Shown piece by piece: positions 45,449 through 57,077 of a stretch of DNA of 64,000 bases. The notes beneath the pieces are model-generated. The model saw nothing but the letters and a program-made list of their open reading frames with translations. It did not search any database and was not told the DNA's origin. The position numbers and the translations under genes are program-made. This DNA comes from Nemertoderma westbladi. Its lineage: Eukaryota > Xenacoelomorpha > Nemertodermatida > Nemertodermatidae. Numbering within the stretch: position 1 is the first letter of the stretch; each line of letters opens with the position of its first letter. Location: the NCBI GenBank assembly GCA_032718475.1, contig JAUCBJ010008636.1, positions 62,001 through 126,000 of the forward strand. The letters are read 5' to 3'.

Positions 45449-46560
45449 CTAGAGACGGGCCTAGCGGCCCGTGAAGCAAGTCGTAGGAGACAGTACGAGT
45501 CAAGTAAAAGCTTTTTGTTCTGTCTGATAATCAATTAGTGTGAGGGTAGTCCCGGTGGTGTACGAAAAATTTTCTAGACAACTTCAAACTATAATTATTA
45601 TGTTGTAATCATCTAATGAATTATAAAAGCTGTTGTGATTATAGAAGATAGAGAGCAGTTAGCGAAATGATTATTTTATTCTATCGGATAGAGTAGTCGA
45701 GAGAGAGGAGTCGAGGTGTCAATTGATTAATAATAATAACAGCAGTTGTCATGAATTCAATACAATCGCGCACAAGAAGTGATAAGACAAATTCGTTCTT
45801 ATTTTTGTAATAAATAAAACAAGTTGAGATGTTTCAATGTAAACCGCGATTAACAATTTACACTGTTCAATGTAAACCACGATATTAATTAAATACAACA
45901 ATTATATTATTATTATAACAGATTTTTATATTTCAAACTATAATGTTAGCCTTATGGAGAATCATTATGAGGCTGAGTAAACATTCAGCCTTATAAGCAT
46001 ACAGCCTCCACAGTATTAATGTTGGCACAAAGATTTCAAAATAAAACAATAATGCGATGAGAGCATAGTACAATACACTGTGTAGCCAACACACTGTGTA
46101 ACTAACAGTCATTTAGCTTGCACGCCAATTAATTAACATAGCAAGGATGCATTGGGAAGAGTTATTCAGCTGAGACTGTAATAGCCAGCTAAACCAGTTA
46201 ATGTTTGCTTACTGTCTGGGTTGTAGAGTAGAGTGATAATAAAACTTGGCACAGAAAGTACTTCTTTGTTAGTTGCCCTTCCTATTGAATGCATTACCAG
46301 GCCATCTCTATACATTTTTCATGAGTGCCAGCTGGTGTTTTATCATTGCGCCTATGGCAATTTTCGTGTTTTGGGGCTATTTTTCGAAATAAAACAAGTT
46401 GAGATGTTTCAATTTAAACCGCGATTTCACAAGTACCCTTAGAAATCCATTTTCATGGTCCATGCAAAATTTCATCAAAATCGTTAGAGCCGTTTTTGCT
46501 CTAGCGTCAGTAGCCAGTAGCTTTTTTTTCTTACAGTAATCAAGTCTAACGACTTGCTAA
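45449..46560 (-). mobile_element. Helentron-like unit 1 (B-type ends, A-like hairpin)
   Basis: On the minus strand it starts TTAGCAAGTCGTTAGACTTG and ends CGACTTGCTTC, hairpin ACGGGCC-GCTA-GGCCCGT, TCTCTAG. The base after CTAG in the left flank is T, as expected for Helitron-type insertion. The 5' motif and the 3' subterminal motif are complementary (AGCAAGTCG/CGACTTGCT). Length is 1112 bp. No Rep/helicase ORF is present, so it is nonautonomous. Confidence 0.75.
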
Positions 46561-46675
46561 CTAGTGACGGGCCTAGCGGCCCGATAAGGAACCGACTTTT
46601 TATTTCAAATAAAAGAGACAACGAGCTCGGCTCGGTCTTGCACGATTGGGCACGATTAAGTTCGACTTGGCTTGA

Positions 46676-47290
46676 TCGGCTCGGCTCGGCTCGGCTCGGC
46701 TCGGCTCGGCTCGGCTCGGCTCGGCTCGGCTCGGCTCGGCTCGGCTCGGCTCGGCTCGGCTCGGCTCGGCTCGGCTCGGCTCGGCTCGGCTCGGCTCGGC
46801 TCGGCTCGGTTCGGCTCGGCTCGGCTCGGCTCGGCTCGGCTCGGCTCGGCTCGGCTCGGCTCGGCTCGGCTCGGCTCGGCTCGGCTCGGCTCGGCTCGGC
46901 TCGGCTCGGCTCGGCTCGGCTCGGCTCGGCTCGGCTCGGCTCGGCTCGGCTCGGCTCGGCTCGGCTCGGCTCGGCTCGGCTCGGCTCGGCTCGGCTCGGC
47001 TCGGCTCGGCTCGGCTCGGCTCGGCTCGGCTCGGCTCGGCTCGGCTCGGCTCGGCTCGGCTCGGCTCGGCTCGGCTCGGCTCGGCTCGCCTCGGCTCGGC
47101 TCGGCTCGGCTCGGCTCGGCTCGGCTCGGCTCGGCTCACGTGCTGCTCGGCTCGGCTCGGCTCGGCTCGGCTCGGCTCGGCTCGTGCTCGCTCGGCGGCT
47201 CGGCTCGGCTCGGCTCGGCATCGGCTGCTCGGCTCGGCTCGGCTCGGCTCGCGCTCGGCTCGCTCGGGGCTCGGCTCGGCTTGTGTCTCG
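46676..47290. repeat. (CTCGG)n microsatellite, about 92 units plus degenerate tail
   Basis: Nearly pure CTCGG repeats from 46676 to about 47136 (interruptions near 46808 and 47089), then degenerate copies to about 47290. It produces long artificial ORFs (LGSAR or RAEPS repeats) in several frames. Confidence 0.98.
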
Positions 47291-47303
47291 GTCTGAGTCG
47301 ACT

Positions 47304-47560
47304 CCCCGTGCTGCTCGAAGGGCGCAAATACATATATCGAAGGGTCAAAGCAAAACTCACGTGCTGCTCGAAGGGACAAAGTCAAACAATGTGTCTATTA
47401 TTTGATGTAATTCACGTGCTGCTCGAAGGGCGCAAATACATATATCGAAGGGTCAAAGCAAAACTCACGTGCTGCTCGAAGGGACAAAGTCAAACATTGT
47501 GTCTATTATTTGATTATCTCACGTGCTGCTAGAAGGGCGCAACTACATATATCGAAACAA
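47304..47560. repeat. 108-bp tandem repeat, about 2.3 copies
   Basis: CGTGCTGCTCGAAGGGCGC starts at about 47306, 47415 and (diverged) 47522. Each full copy has an internal half-repeat CGTGCTGCTCGAAGGGACA. Confidence 0.85.
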
Positions 47561-48375
47561 GCCCCTGTCTTGTATTTTAATTATATCAGAAATCCTTGCC
47601 TTCAGTACAAATATCTAAAAATTCATTCACCTGAAGTATGGGTAACATTATAAATTCGTTTTTCGCACAGTAGAGTTAACTAAGCAAATACCCTCCAGGT
47701 TGACTGAATGATTTTATTAATGTTTGCCATGCATAATGTACTATATTTGGGTCCCATGACCCACCCCATTGAACAGCTTTGCTTACATCTGATAGAAAGT
47801 AATCCCAAATTAACTTCCCTCTACGAAAATTATTTTAATTAAATACATACAACATAGCAGTCAACTCTGCAATCAACAGTACACAATAACTAAAATGGCA
47901 TTCAGCTTACCAGCTATTCGCATTAAGCTAATAGATATTCGATTTCATTCGATTCAGTGAGTGTGTGAGGGCTATTGGGAGAGCAATCAGCTTATGATGT
48001 AATACATTAGAATCCCACGGCTTTTGTTTGCTTACTGTCTGAGTTGTAGAGTGAGGATAATACTTGGCAGAGAAAGCATTTCCTTGTTAGGTGGCCATTC
48101 CTATAGAATAGCATTACTAGGCCATCTCTATCCATTTTTCATGAGTGCCAGCTGGTGTTTTTATCATTGCGCCTATGGCGTTTTTTCGTTTATGTCTATT
48201 TTTCGAGCCCACGGCTCATGGACGAAATAGCGGAACATACCAGGGACCTTAGAATCGCGGTATCTAGCCGCTGTGAAAATTTCATCAAAATCGTTAGAGT
48301 AGTTTTGGCTGTAGATCAGCAGCCAGCCAGTCAGCCACGAGCAATTCTTACAGTAATGAACCTCTCGGTTCCTAA

Positions 48376-49884
48376 CTAGTGACGGGCCTAGCGGCCCGAT
48401 AAGGAACCGACTTTTTATTTCAAATAAAAGAGACAACGAGAATTAGTATAGAACTAATAATTATGTAAAAATACAATCATATTTCATACAATAATTATTA
48501 ATAAATTCGATCTATTATTAGTTGCTCAATTCTAGAACAAAATCGACCTGCAACTAGTGAAGACCTCGTTTTGGAATTTCGAAACCACGCTGGTGCGATG
48601 CGCGATATCGTGTTTAGTTAATAAATTGAAAACTCCATCAATTCATGTGCAACCAGTAATAAGAAATCGCGATAAATGTAATTAAATAAAAATTATTCTA
48701 GAAAAATTTTCCTCAAAAAGTATGAAGTCTTGGCGTTGGTGGCGCGAAACTAGGCTAGTGAGATTCAGGATATTGCGTTTAATATAAAAATCGAAAACGC
48801 TATCGAATTCCGTAAAGGCGTTAATAAAATACTGAAACTTTTTTGAAATTTGTAAAATTCTAGAACTGGAAAAAATTATTTTTTGAACGGCGCTGTTTGG
48901 GGTTTGGAAACATGGATAGGCTGAAAGAGGACATCTAATTAAGTTGAAAAATGAAAACCCCATCGAATTTGGACAAAGCGTTCCGGAGTTATAGCGGATC
49001 GAAAAAAATTGACCCCCCCCCAGTCGCCAAAAATTTACAGTAATTTAAAATTTTGCAAAAAAAATTTTTTGCGTTATTTTTGATGGCGAATCGATTGGCA
49101 GTACTGGCTACGAAAAATTTTTTTTTTAAATTTTTGGTCAGAAAAAAAACATGGAAAAAGTATATTTTTAAAAAGATTTGATGTCTTTGCCTATGGTCAG
49201 AGAATGATCCAACTCTGTAACTTGGCAATCGCTCAAATCCATTCAGCTGAATGGCACAGTAGAGTAAACTAAAGTAAATTCCCTATACAATGTTCTGAAG
49301 GGGAGACTGACAGAGAGTAATCCAACAATAAAACATTTTGCAATAATGTTGGCATTAATGTAGCCAACTCACTGTGTACGTAACAGTCATTCAGCTTACA
49401 TTAGCAGAGTGAGATATTCCCATAGATTGCATTGGGAAGAGTAATTCAGCTGAGGCGATATTAGATTTCAAACTAAACCAACCAGTTAATATTTGCTTTG
49501 ACAGAGAGTGCAGGTCCTAAACAAACAGTAGGGGTGTACTAAGTACAATAATCTTGGCAACCTCATCGATTTATACTAAGCCTTGTGTAGAAATCCATTA
49601 CATAAGCCATTTTTCATCACGACACCAGCTGTTATTGGTGTTATTTTACCATTGCGCATATGGCGTTTTTTCGTTTATGTCCATTTTTCGAGCCCACGGC
49701 TCATGGACGAAATAGCGGAACATACCAGGGACCTTAGAATCGCGGTATCTAGCTGCTGTGAAAATTTCACCAAAATCGTTAGAGTAGTTTTGGCTGTAGA
49801 TCAGTCGTCAGTCAGTCAGTCAGTCAGTCAGTCAGTCAGTCAGCCACGAGCAATTCTTACAGTAATGAACCTCTCGGTTCCTAA
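48376..49884 (-). mobile_element. Helentron-like unit 3 (A type)
   Basis: 1509 bp with A-type 5' and 3' ends. Near the 5' end (right side) is a (CAGT)n tract of about nine repeats. It shares private variants with unit 11 (GCGCATATGGCG, TTTCACCAAAATCG, CAGTAGGGGTGTACT), so the two are recent duplicates. Confidence 0.75.
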
Positions 49885-51114
49885 CTAGTGACGGGCCTAG
49901 CGGCCCGATAAGGAACCGACTTTTTATTTCAAAGAAAAGAGACAACGAAAATTAGTATAGAACTAATAAGTATGTAAAAATACAATCATATTTCATACAA
50001 TAATTATTAATAAATTCGATCTATTATTAGTTGCTCAATTCTAGAACAAAATCGACCTGCAACTAGTGAAGACCGCTGGTCGAACAATGCGCGATATCGT
50101 GTTTAGTTAATAAATTGAAAACTCCATCAATTCATGTGCAACCAGTAATAAGTAATCGCGATAAATGTAATTAAATAAAAATTATTCTAGAAAAATTTTC
50201 CTCAAAAAGTATGAAGTCTTGGCATTGGTGACGCGAAACTAGGCTAGTGAGATTCAGGATATTGAGTTTAATTATAATAATCGAAAACGCTATCGATTTC
50301 CGTGAAGGCGTTAATAAAATACTGCAACTTTTTTGAAATTTGTAAAATTCTAGAACTAGAAAAAATTAATTTTTGAACGGCGCTGTTTGGGGTTTCGAAA
50401 CATGGATAGACTGAAAGAGGACATCGAATTAAGTTGAAAAATAAAAACCCCATCGAATTTGGACAAAGCGTTCCGGAGTTATAGCGGATCGAAAAAAAAT
50501 TTACCCCCCCCAGTCGCCAAAAATTTACAGTAATTTAAAATTTTGCAAAAAAATTTTTTTGCGTTATTTTTGATGGCGAATCGATTGGCAGTACTGGCTA
50601 CGAAAAATTTTTTTTTGAAATTTTTGGTCTGAAAATAAAACATGGAAAAAGTATCTTTTTAAAAAGATTTGATGTCTTTGCCTATGGTCAGAGAATGATC
50701 CAACTCTGTAACTTGGCAATCGCTCAAATCCATTCAGCTGAATGACACAGTAGAGTAAACTAAAGTAAATTCCCTATACAATGTTCTGAAGGGGAGACTG
50801 ACAGAGAGTAATCCAACAATAAAACATTTTGCAATAATGTTGCATTAATGTAGCCAACTCACTGTGTACGTAACAGTCATTCAGCTTACATTAGCAGAGT
50901 GAGATATTCCCATAGATTGCATTGGGAAGAGTAATTCAGCTGAGGCGATAATAGATTTCAAACTAAACCAACCAGTTAATATTTGCTTTGACAGAGAGTG
51001 CAGGGCCTAAACAAACAGTATGGGTGTACTAAGTACAATAATCTTGGCAACCTCATCGATTTATTACTAAGCCTTGTGTAGAAATGCATTACATAAACCA
51101 TTTTTCATCAGGAC

Positions 51115-53765
51115 TACTACTATGATCGGCATGCTGCATTGCAGCTGCATTTTTAAGAATGCTGTGCCGGCTTGTCAACAAAATTGCACCGCCACAACTC
51201 CCTATCACCCATGACATTTGCTAGATCATCCGCATCTTTAAGGCCAGTGTCCTTTAAGATGCGTCTCAAGAAAGTCATGGGCTGTCCACCATGCTTATTC
51301 ACTCCATGAGGCTGCCAAAGTACAAGATTATGCACTGGCTGGTCCTCACGGCGAAAGCAATGTCCTGCAAAGCGGAGGCGATTTTGTTCTAGTGTCAAGC
51401 TTGGGGGAACCAATGAGACACCTCCAATGTTATATAGTGTCTGGTTGGAGATGTGTGCATTGTACTTGACACAATGAACCCGGCGTAGCATTCTTGTGAA
51501 TGTGCCATCCAGAGATTTGGTGTCCTCAGCAGTTAGAGCCCAGCATGGACTCCCGTAGAGGAGTACTGGAACTACTGCTGCTTTAAATAATCGGACCTTA
51601 AGTTTCCGATTAATTCTCGGTGACTTCCAAATCCTGGAAAGCCTATTCAAGGCTGCCCATGCCTTACCCTTACGTATTCTAAGGTCCTCACCTGACTTCC
51701 GGATCCATGATCCCAGGTAACAGAAGTCGTCCACATGCTCAAGCATACCATCCTTTGAGCTTATGCTCATCCGATCAGAGACTTGCTGAGGACTTTCAAA
51801 GTTAACTGTCAGAATTTTGGTCTTTCTGGAGTTAATAAAAAGACCAACACTAGAAGCAGCATGTTCTAATGAGCTGAGGAGCCGTTGGGCTCCCTCTAAT
51901 GATTCTGATAGTACTCCTAAGTCATCAGCAAAGTCTAGATCAGTTAGGTACTTGGCAGGATTTCCTCGACTTCTGGAGCCAGTAGGTGGAGTTATCATCA
52001 CCCCATCATCATTATAATGATCTAAGGATATGCGTAGAACATAGTCAACCACAATAATGAACAAGAATGGTGCAAGTGTGTCTCCTTGGAGGACGCCCCA
52101 TAACACTTCAAATGGTTCTGTGTCACCGTCAACAGTAGACACAAATGTTGTCGAACCATCGTATACTGATCTGATTGCTGCAATAATTTCATCAGGAATC
52201 CCATATAATGAAAGTATGCTGAACATACGTGAGCGAGAGACTGAATCAAAGGCCTTGAAGAAATCAACAAAGATAACAGCCAGATGCCTGTCTTTCTTTT
52301 TTGATAACTCTTCAATTATCCTTCTAAGTGCCAAAATGGGCTCCATGGTCCCACGACCTTTACGGAACCCATTCTGATTTCCACGGAGCAGTCTCTCAAT
52401 GGGATCCCTGATGCGATTTAATAGAATCCTATTGTATAGCTTTGCAGCAATCGAGATCAATGAGATTCCCCGAAAAGAACCATAGAGTGTTAGGTTGCCC
52501 TTCTTGGGAACTGGCACCAACTTATTTGTTTTCATTTCTTGTGGGACTCTTGTTGTTCGGTACATGTCTACTATGATGGGATAGATGAGCTTTAAACACT
52601 CAGGTATTTTAAAGACCTCAGGGGGAACACCATCTACTCCACTGGCACGATTGGTCTTAATGCTCTTTGCAGCAGCCTTCACTTCTGCAAAGGAGATATC
52701 GCCAATGGGAATATCTGGGAGTACAGACTCGGACACTTTTACTTCTATAAAGTTATCAGGCAATACCCTGTCATTATTGAGGAGCTTTTCAAAGTGGGCT
52801 TTCCAACCATTGAGGCGATCGGCTGGTGATTCAGCCTTAACCTTGGTGGTTGGTTGGCTTTTCCGCCCAGTAAGCAGATTGATCGATTTCCATGCCTGGG
52901 ATGATTGCCTGCTGTCGTCAGCATCATTGATGGCATCAACCTGTTGGTTTATTAGCTCCTGTAGATTAGCAGAGTACTGCCTGTTCAGGGACCTAGATGC
53001 AGCCTTAACTGCATTCTTGGCCGCTGTAGTCTGTTTGAGTCGGGACTCTTTCTGCGCCTTATGAAGGTCATTTCGGCACTTCTGAATTTTGTTGTCAGTC
53101 CAGGGGGCCCTTTTCCTGTTTCGAGGGTATACAGGAACTGTTTCTGCAGCTGCTAACTTAACTGCTTCTGTAAAGGCAGTATAGCCCTCACAGTGATCTG
53201 CCGCCTCAGAGGCAAGAGCCTCATACCTGTTGCTCAGCTGTAGTGTGAAGCTGGATCTCACACTTGGCTGTTGCAACAGAGAGGACCAGTCATGCCGCGG
53301 CAAGGCAGATTTCGTTGTTCTGCTAGCACGCAGACTAAGTCTTACCTTGGCCACAATAAGGCGGTGATCACTGGAGAAGGGTCGAAGTGTAAATGCATTA
53401 CAGTCTTGTATAGAGCTCCTGTATTTCCTACGAAACAGAATATGGTCTATCTGGGACTTGTGACCACTGGGTCCACTATGAGTCCATAGCTTTCCAGTTC
53501 GCTTCTTGAACTGGGTTCCAGCCGAAAACAATCCATTTCCAGAGATAAAATCCTGAAGATGGACAGAATTTCGGTTAACACTATTGCTATAGACCCAGGG
53601 CGATGTAGGTGATTGATGCAGACTTGCATTAAAGTCTCCCAGGAATGTTAAGAATGCATGCTGATCCACTCCATCAGTAGCTGCTTGTAGATTGTGGTAG
53701 AAATTTTCCACCTCCTCTACACGGGCAACACTAGTTGGAGAGTAGCACACAATCAGAACCACCTA
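51115..53765 (-). mobile_element. 5'-truncated RTE-like non-LTR retrotransposon
   Basis: Inserted in unit 4 with a 10-bp target duplication TCATCAGGAC (51105-51114 and 53766-53775). The 3' end, on the left, is very short after the stop codon and ends GATCATAGTAGTA, resembling RTE-type tails. The single ORF (53762-51153) is intact from the truncation point, so the insertion is young. Clade assignment is by motif and layout only. Confidence 0.85.
51153..53762 (-). CDS. LINE endonuclease-reverse transcriptase polyprotein, N-terminally truncated
   Basis: 869 codons without a break. The part of an AP-type endonuclease that remains shows GDFNA (42-46), SQIDHILF (103-110) and SDH (131-133). The reverse transcriptase follows, with FRGISLISIAAKLYNRIL, NGFRKGRG, FVDFFKAFDSV, LQGDTLAPFLF and the catalytic FADD (611-614, bases 51921-51932). 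A C-terminal region has thumb-like and LYGSPCWALT motifs common in such elements. The first codon in this copy is GTG at the truncation boundary, so the natural start and roughly the first part of the endonuclease are missing. The copy therefore cannot encode a full enzyme. Confidence 0.92.
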   Translation of the reverse strand: MVLIVCYSPTSVARVEEVENFYHNLQAATDGVDQHAFLTFLGDFNASLHQSPTSPWVYSNSVNRNSVHLQDFISGNGLFSAGTQFKKRTGKLWTHSGPSGHKSQIDHILFRRKYRSSIQDCNAFTLRPFSSDHRLIVAKVRLSLRASRTTKSALPRHDWSSLLQQPSVRSSFTLQLSNRYEALASEAADHCEGYTAFTEAVKLAAAETVPVYPRNRKRAPWTDNKIQKCRNDLHKAQKESRLKQTTAAKNAVKAASRSLNRQYSANLQELINQQVDAINDADDSRQSSQAWKSINLLTGRKSQPTTKVKAESPADRLNGWKAHFEKLLNNDRVLPDNFIEVKVSESVLPDIPIGDISFAEVKAAAKSIKTNRASGVDGVPPEVFKIPECLKLIYPIIVDMYRTTRVPQEMKTNKLVPVPKKGNLTLYGSFRGISLISIAAKLYNRILLNRIRDPIERLLRGNQNGFRKGRGTMEPILALRRIIEELSKKKDRHLAVIFVDFFKAFDSVSRSRMFSILSLYGIPDEIIAAIRSVYDGSTTFVSTVDGDTEPFEVLWGVLQGDTLAPFLFIIVVDYVLRISLDHYNDDGVMITPPTGSRSRGNPAKYLTDLDFADDLGVLSESLEGAQRLLSSLEHAASSVGLFINSRKTKILTVNFESPQQVSDRMSISSKDGMLEHVDDFCYLGSWIRKSGEDLRIRKGKAWAALNRLSRIWKSPRINRKLKVRLFKAAVVPVLLYGSPCWALTAEDTKSLDGTFTRMLRRVHCVKYNAHISNQTLYNIGGVSLVPPSLTLEQNRLRFAGHCFRREDQPVHNLVLWQPHGVNKHGGQPMTFLRRILKDTGLKDADDLANVMGDRELWRCNFVDKPAQHS

Positions 53766-54013
53766 TCATCAGGACACCAGCTGTCATTGGTGTTATTTTA
53801 CCATTGCGCCTATGGCGTTTTTTCGTTTATGTCTATTTTTCGAGCCCACGGCTCATGGACGAAATAGCGGAACATACCAGGGACCTTAGAATCGCGGTAT
53901 CTAGCCGCTGTGAAAATTTCATCAAAATCGTTAGAGTAGTTTTGGCTGAAGATCAGTCAGCCAGCCAGCCAGTCTCGAGCAATTCTTACAGTAATGAACC
54001 TCTCGGTTCCTAA

Positions 54014-55500
54014 CTAGTGACGGGCCTAGCGGCCCGATAAGGAACCGACTTTTTATTTTAAATAAAAGAGACAACGAGAATAAATATAGAACTAATCATT
54101 ATGTAAAAATACAATCATATTTCATACAATAATTATTAATAAATTCAATCAATTATTAGTTGCTCAATTCTAGAACAAAAACGACATGCAACTAGTGAAG
54201 ACCTCGTTTTGGAATTTCGAAACCACGCTGGTGCGATGCGCGATATCGTGTTTAGTTAATAAATTGAAAACTCCATCAATTCATGTGCAACCAGTAATAA
54301 GAAATCGCGATAAATGTAATTAAATAAAAATTATTCTAGAAAAATTTTCCTCAAAAAGTATAAAGTATTGGCATTGGTGACGCGAAACTAGGCTAGTGAG
54401 ATTCAGGATATTGCGTTTAATATAAAAATCAAAAACGCTATCAAATTCCGTAAAGGCATTAATAAAATACTGCAACTTTTTTGAAATTTGTAAAATTCTA
54501 GAACTAGAAAAAATTAATTTTTGAACGGTGCTGTTTGGGGTTTCGAAAAATGGATAGGCCTAAAGAGGACGTCGAATTAAGTTGAAAAATAAAAACCCCA
54601 TCGAATTTGGACAAAGCGTTCCGGAGTTATAGCGGATCGAAAAAAATTGACCCCCCCCCAGTCGCCAAAAATTTACAGTAATTTAAAATTTTGCAAAAAA
54701 AATTTTTTGCGTTATTTTTGATGGCGAATCGATTGGCAGTACTGGCTACAAAAATTTTTTTTTGAAATTTTTGGTCAGAAAAAAAAACATGGAAAAAGTA
54801 TCTTTTTAAAAAGATTTGATGTCTTTGCCTATGGTCAGAGAATGATCCAACTCTGTAACTTGGCAATCGCTCAAATCCATTCAGCTGAATGGCACAGTAG
54901 AGTAAACTAAAGTAAATTCCCTATACAATGTTCTGAAGGGGAGACTGACAGAGTAATCCAACAATAAAACATTTTGCAATAATGTTGGCATTAATGTAGC
55001 CAACACACTACTGCATACTAAACCGTCATTCAGCTTACATTAGCAGAGGGAGAAACTTGGATACTCAACTAGAATGCATTGGGAAGAGTTATTCAGCTGA
55101 GGCAATAATAGATTTCAAACTAAACCAACCAGTTTATATTTGCTTTGACAGGGCCTAAACAAACAGTATGGGTGTACTGAGTACAATAATCTTGGCAACC
55201 TCATCGATTTATACTAAGCCTTGTGTAGAAATCCATTACATAAGCCATTTTTCATCACGACACCAGCTGTTATTGGTGTTATTTTACCATTGCGCCTATG
55301 GCGTTTTTTCGTTTATGTCTATTTTTCGAGCCCACGGCTCATGGACGAAATAGCGGAACATACCAGGGACCTTAGAATCGCGGTATCCAGCCGCTGTGAA
55401 AATTTCATCAAAATCGTTAGAGTAGTTTTGGCTATAGATTAGCCAGTCAGCCAGTCAATCAGCCAACAATTCTTACAGTAATGAACCTCTCGGTTCCTGA
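54014..55500 (-). mobile_element. Helentron-like unit 5 (A type)
   Basis: 1487 bp. A-type ends; the 5' motif has one change (TCAGGAACCG in place of TTAGGAACCG at the right edge). The tetranucleotide tract is short (CAGCCAGTCAGCCAGTC). Confidence 0.75.
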
Positions 55501-57077
55501 CTAGTGACGGGCCTAGCGGCCCGATAAGGAACCGACTTTTTATTTTAAATAAAAGAGACAACGAGAATTAGTATAGAACTAATCATTATGTAAAAATACA
55601 ATCATATTTCATACAATAATTATTAATAAATTCAATCTATTATAAGTTGCTCAATTCTAGAACAAAAACGACATGCAACTAGTGAAGACCTCGTTTTGGA
55701 ATTTCGAAACCACGCTAGTGCGATGCGCGATATCGTGTTTAGTTAATAAATTGAAAACTCCATCAATTCATGTGCAACCAGTAATAAGAAATCGCGATAA
55801 ATGTATTTAAATAAAAATTATTCTAGAAAAATTTTCCTCTAAAAGTATGAAGTCTTGGCATTGGTGACGCGAAACTAGGCTAGTGAGATTCAGGATATTG
55901 CGTTTAATATAAAAATCGAAAACGCTATCAAATTCCGCAAAGGCGTTAATAAAATACTGCAACTTTTTTGAAATTTGTAAAATTCTAGAACTAGAAAAAT
56001 TTAATTTTTGAACGGTGCTGTTTGGGGTTTCGAAAAATGGATAGGCTGAAAGAGGACGTCGAATTAAGTTGAAAAATAAAAACCCCATCGAATTTGGACA
56101 AAGCGTTCCGAAGTTATAGCGGATCGAAAAAAATTGACCCCCCCCCAGTCGCCAAAAATTTACAGTAATTTCAAATTTTGCAAAAAAAATTTTTGCGTTA
56201 TTTTTGATGGCGAATCGATTGGCAGTACTGGCTACAAAAATTTTTTTTTTAAATTTTTGGTCAGAAAAAAAACATGGAAAAAGTATCTTTTTAAAAAGAT
56301 TTGATGTCTTTGCCTATGGTCAGAGAATGATCCAACTCTGTAACTTGGCAATTGCTCAAATCCATTCAGCTGAATGGCACAGTAGAGTAAACTAAACTAA
56401 ATTCCCTATACAATGTTCTGAAGGGGAGACTGACAGAGAGTAATCCAACAATAAAACATTTTGCAATAATGTTGGTCTTAGCCTTACAGAGTATCAGTAT
56501 AAGGCTGAGTAAACATTCCACCTTATAAGCATACAGCCTCCACAGTATTAATGTTGGCATTAATGTAGCCGATACACTGTATACCTAATAGTCATTCAGC
56601 AGGGGGAAGAGTTATTCAGCTGAGGCAGTAATAGATTGCAGTTGGCAGCCTCATCGATTTATACTAAGCCTGTGTAGAACCACAAACTAAATCAACCAGT
56701 TAATATTTGCTTTGACAGAGAGTGCAGGGCCTAAACAAACAGTATGGGTGTACTAAGTATAATAATCTTGGCAACCTCATCGATTTATTACTAAGCCTTG
56801 TGTAGAAATGCATTACATAAACCATTTTTCATCAGGACACCAGCTGTCATTGGTGTTATTTTACCATTGCGCCTATGGCGTTTTTTCGTTTATGTCTATT
56901 TTTCGAGCCCACGGCTCATGGACGAAATAGCGGAACATACCAGGGACCTTAGAATCGCGGTATCCAGCCGCTGTGAAAATTTCATCAAAATCGTTAGAGT
57001 AGTTTTGGCTATAGATTAACCAGCCAGTCAATCAATCAGCCAACAATTCTTACAGTAATGAACCTCTCGGTTCCTAA
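55501..57077 (-). mobile_element. Helentron-like unit 6 (A ends, B-like interior segment)
   Basis: 1577 bp with A-type ends. About 56478-56700 matches the interior of B-type unit 9 (about 60030-60260: ACAGAGTATCAGTAT(A/G)AGGC, GTAGCCGATACACTGTATAC, CAGCAGGGGGAAGAG) and not the other A units, so the unit is a mosaic. Confidence 0.75.

Larger units (their letters stand above)
46561..48375 (-). mobile_element. Helentron-like unit 2 (A type) with CTCGG microsatellite
   Basis: A-type ends: 5' TTAGGAACCGAGAGGTTC, 3' TCGGTTCCTTAT and hairpin CGGGCC-GCTA-GGCCCG plus TCACTAG. At 1815 bp it is longer than its neighbours because it holds the pentanucleotide array and a 108-bp tandem near its 3' end. 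Confidence 0.75.
49885..54013 (-). mobile_element. Helentron-like unit 4 (A type), interrupted by a LINE
   Basis: About 1468 bp without the insertion, with A-type ends. The LINE sits at 51115-53765 within the 5' half, splitting the conserved TTTTTCATCAGGAC-ACCAGCTGTCATTGG stretch. Confidence 0.75.

Noticed and set aside
46484-47532. LGSAR and RAEPS repeat ORFs
   Set aside because: Direct product of the (CTCGG)n microsatellite, open in all frames.
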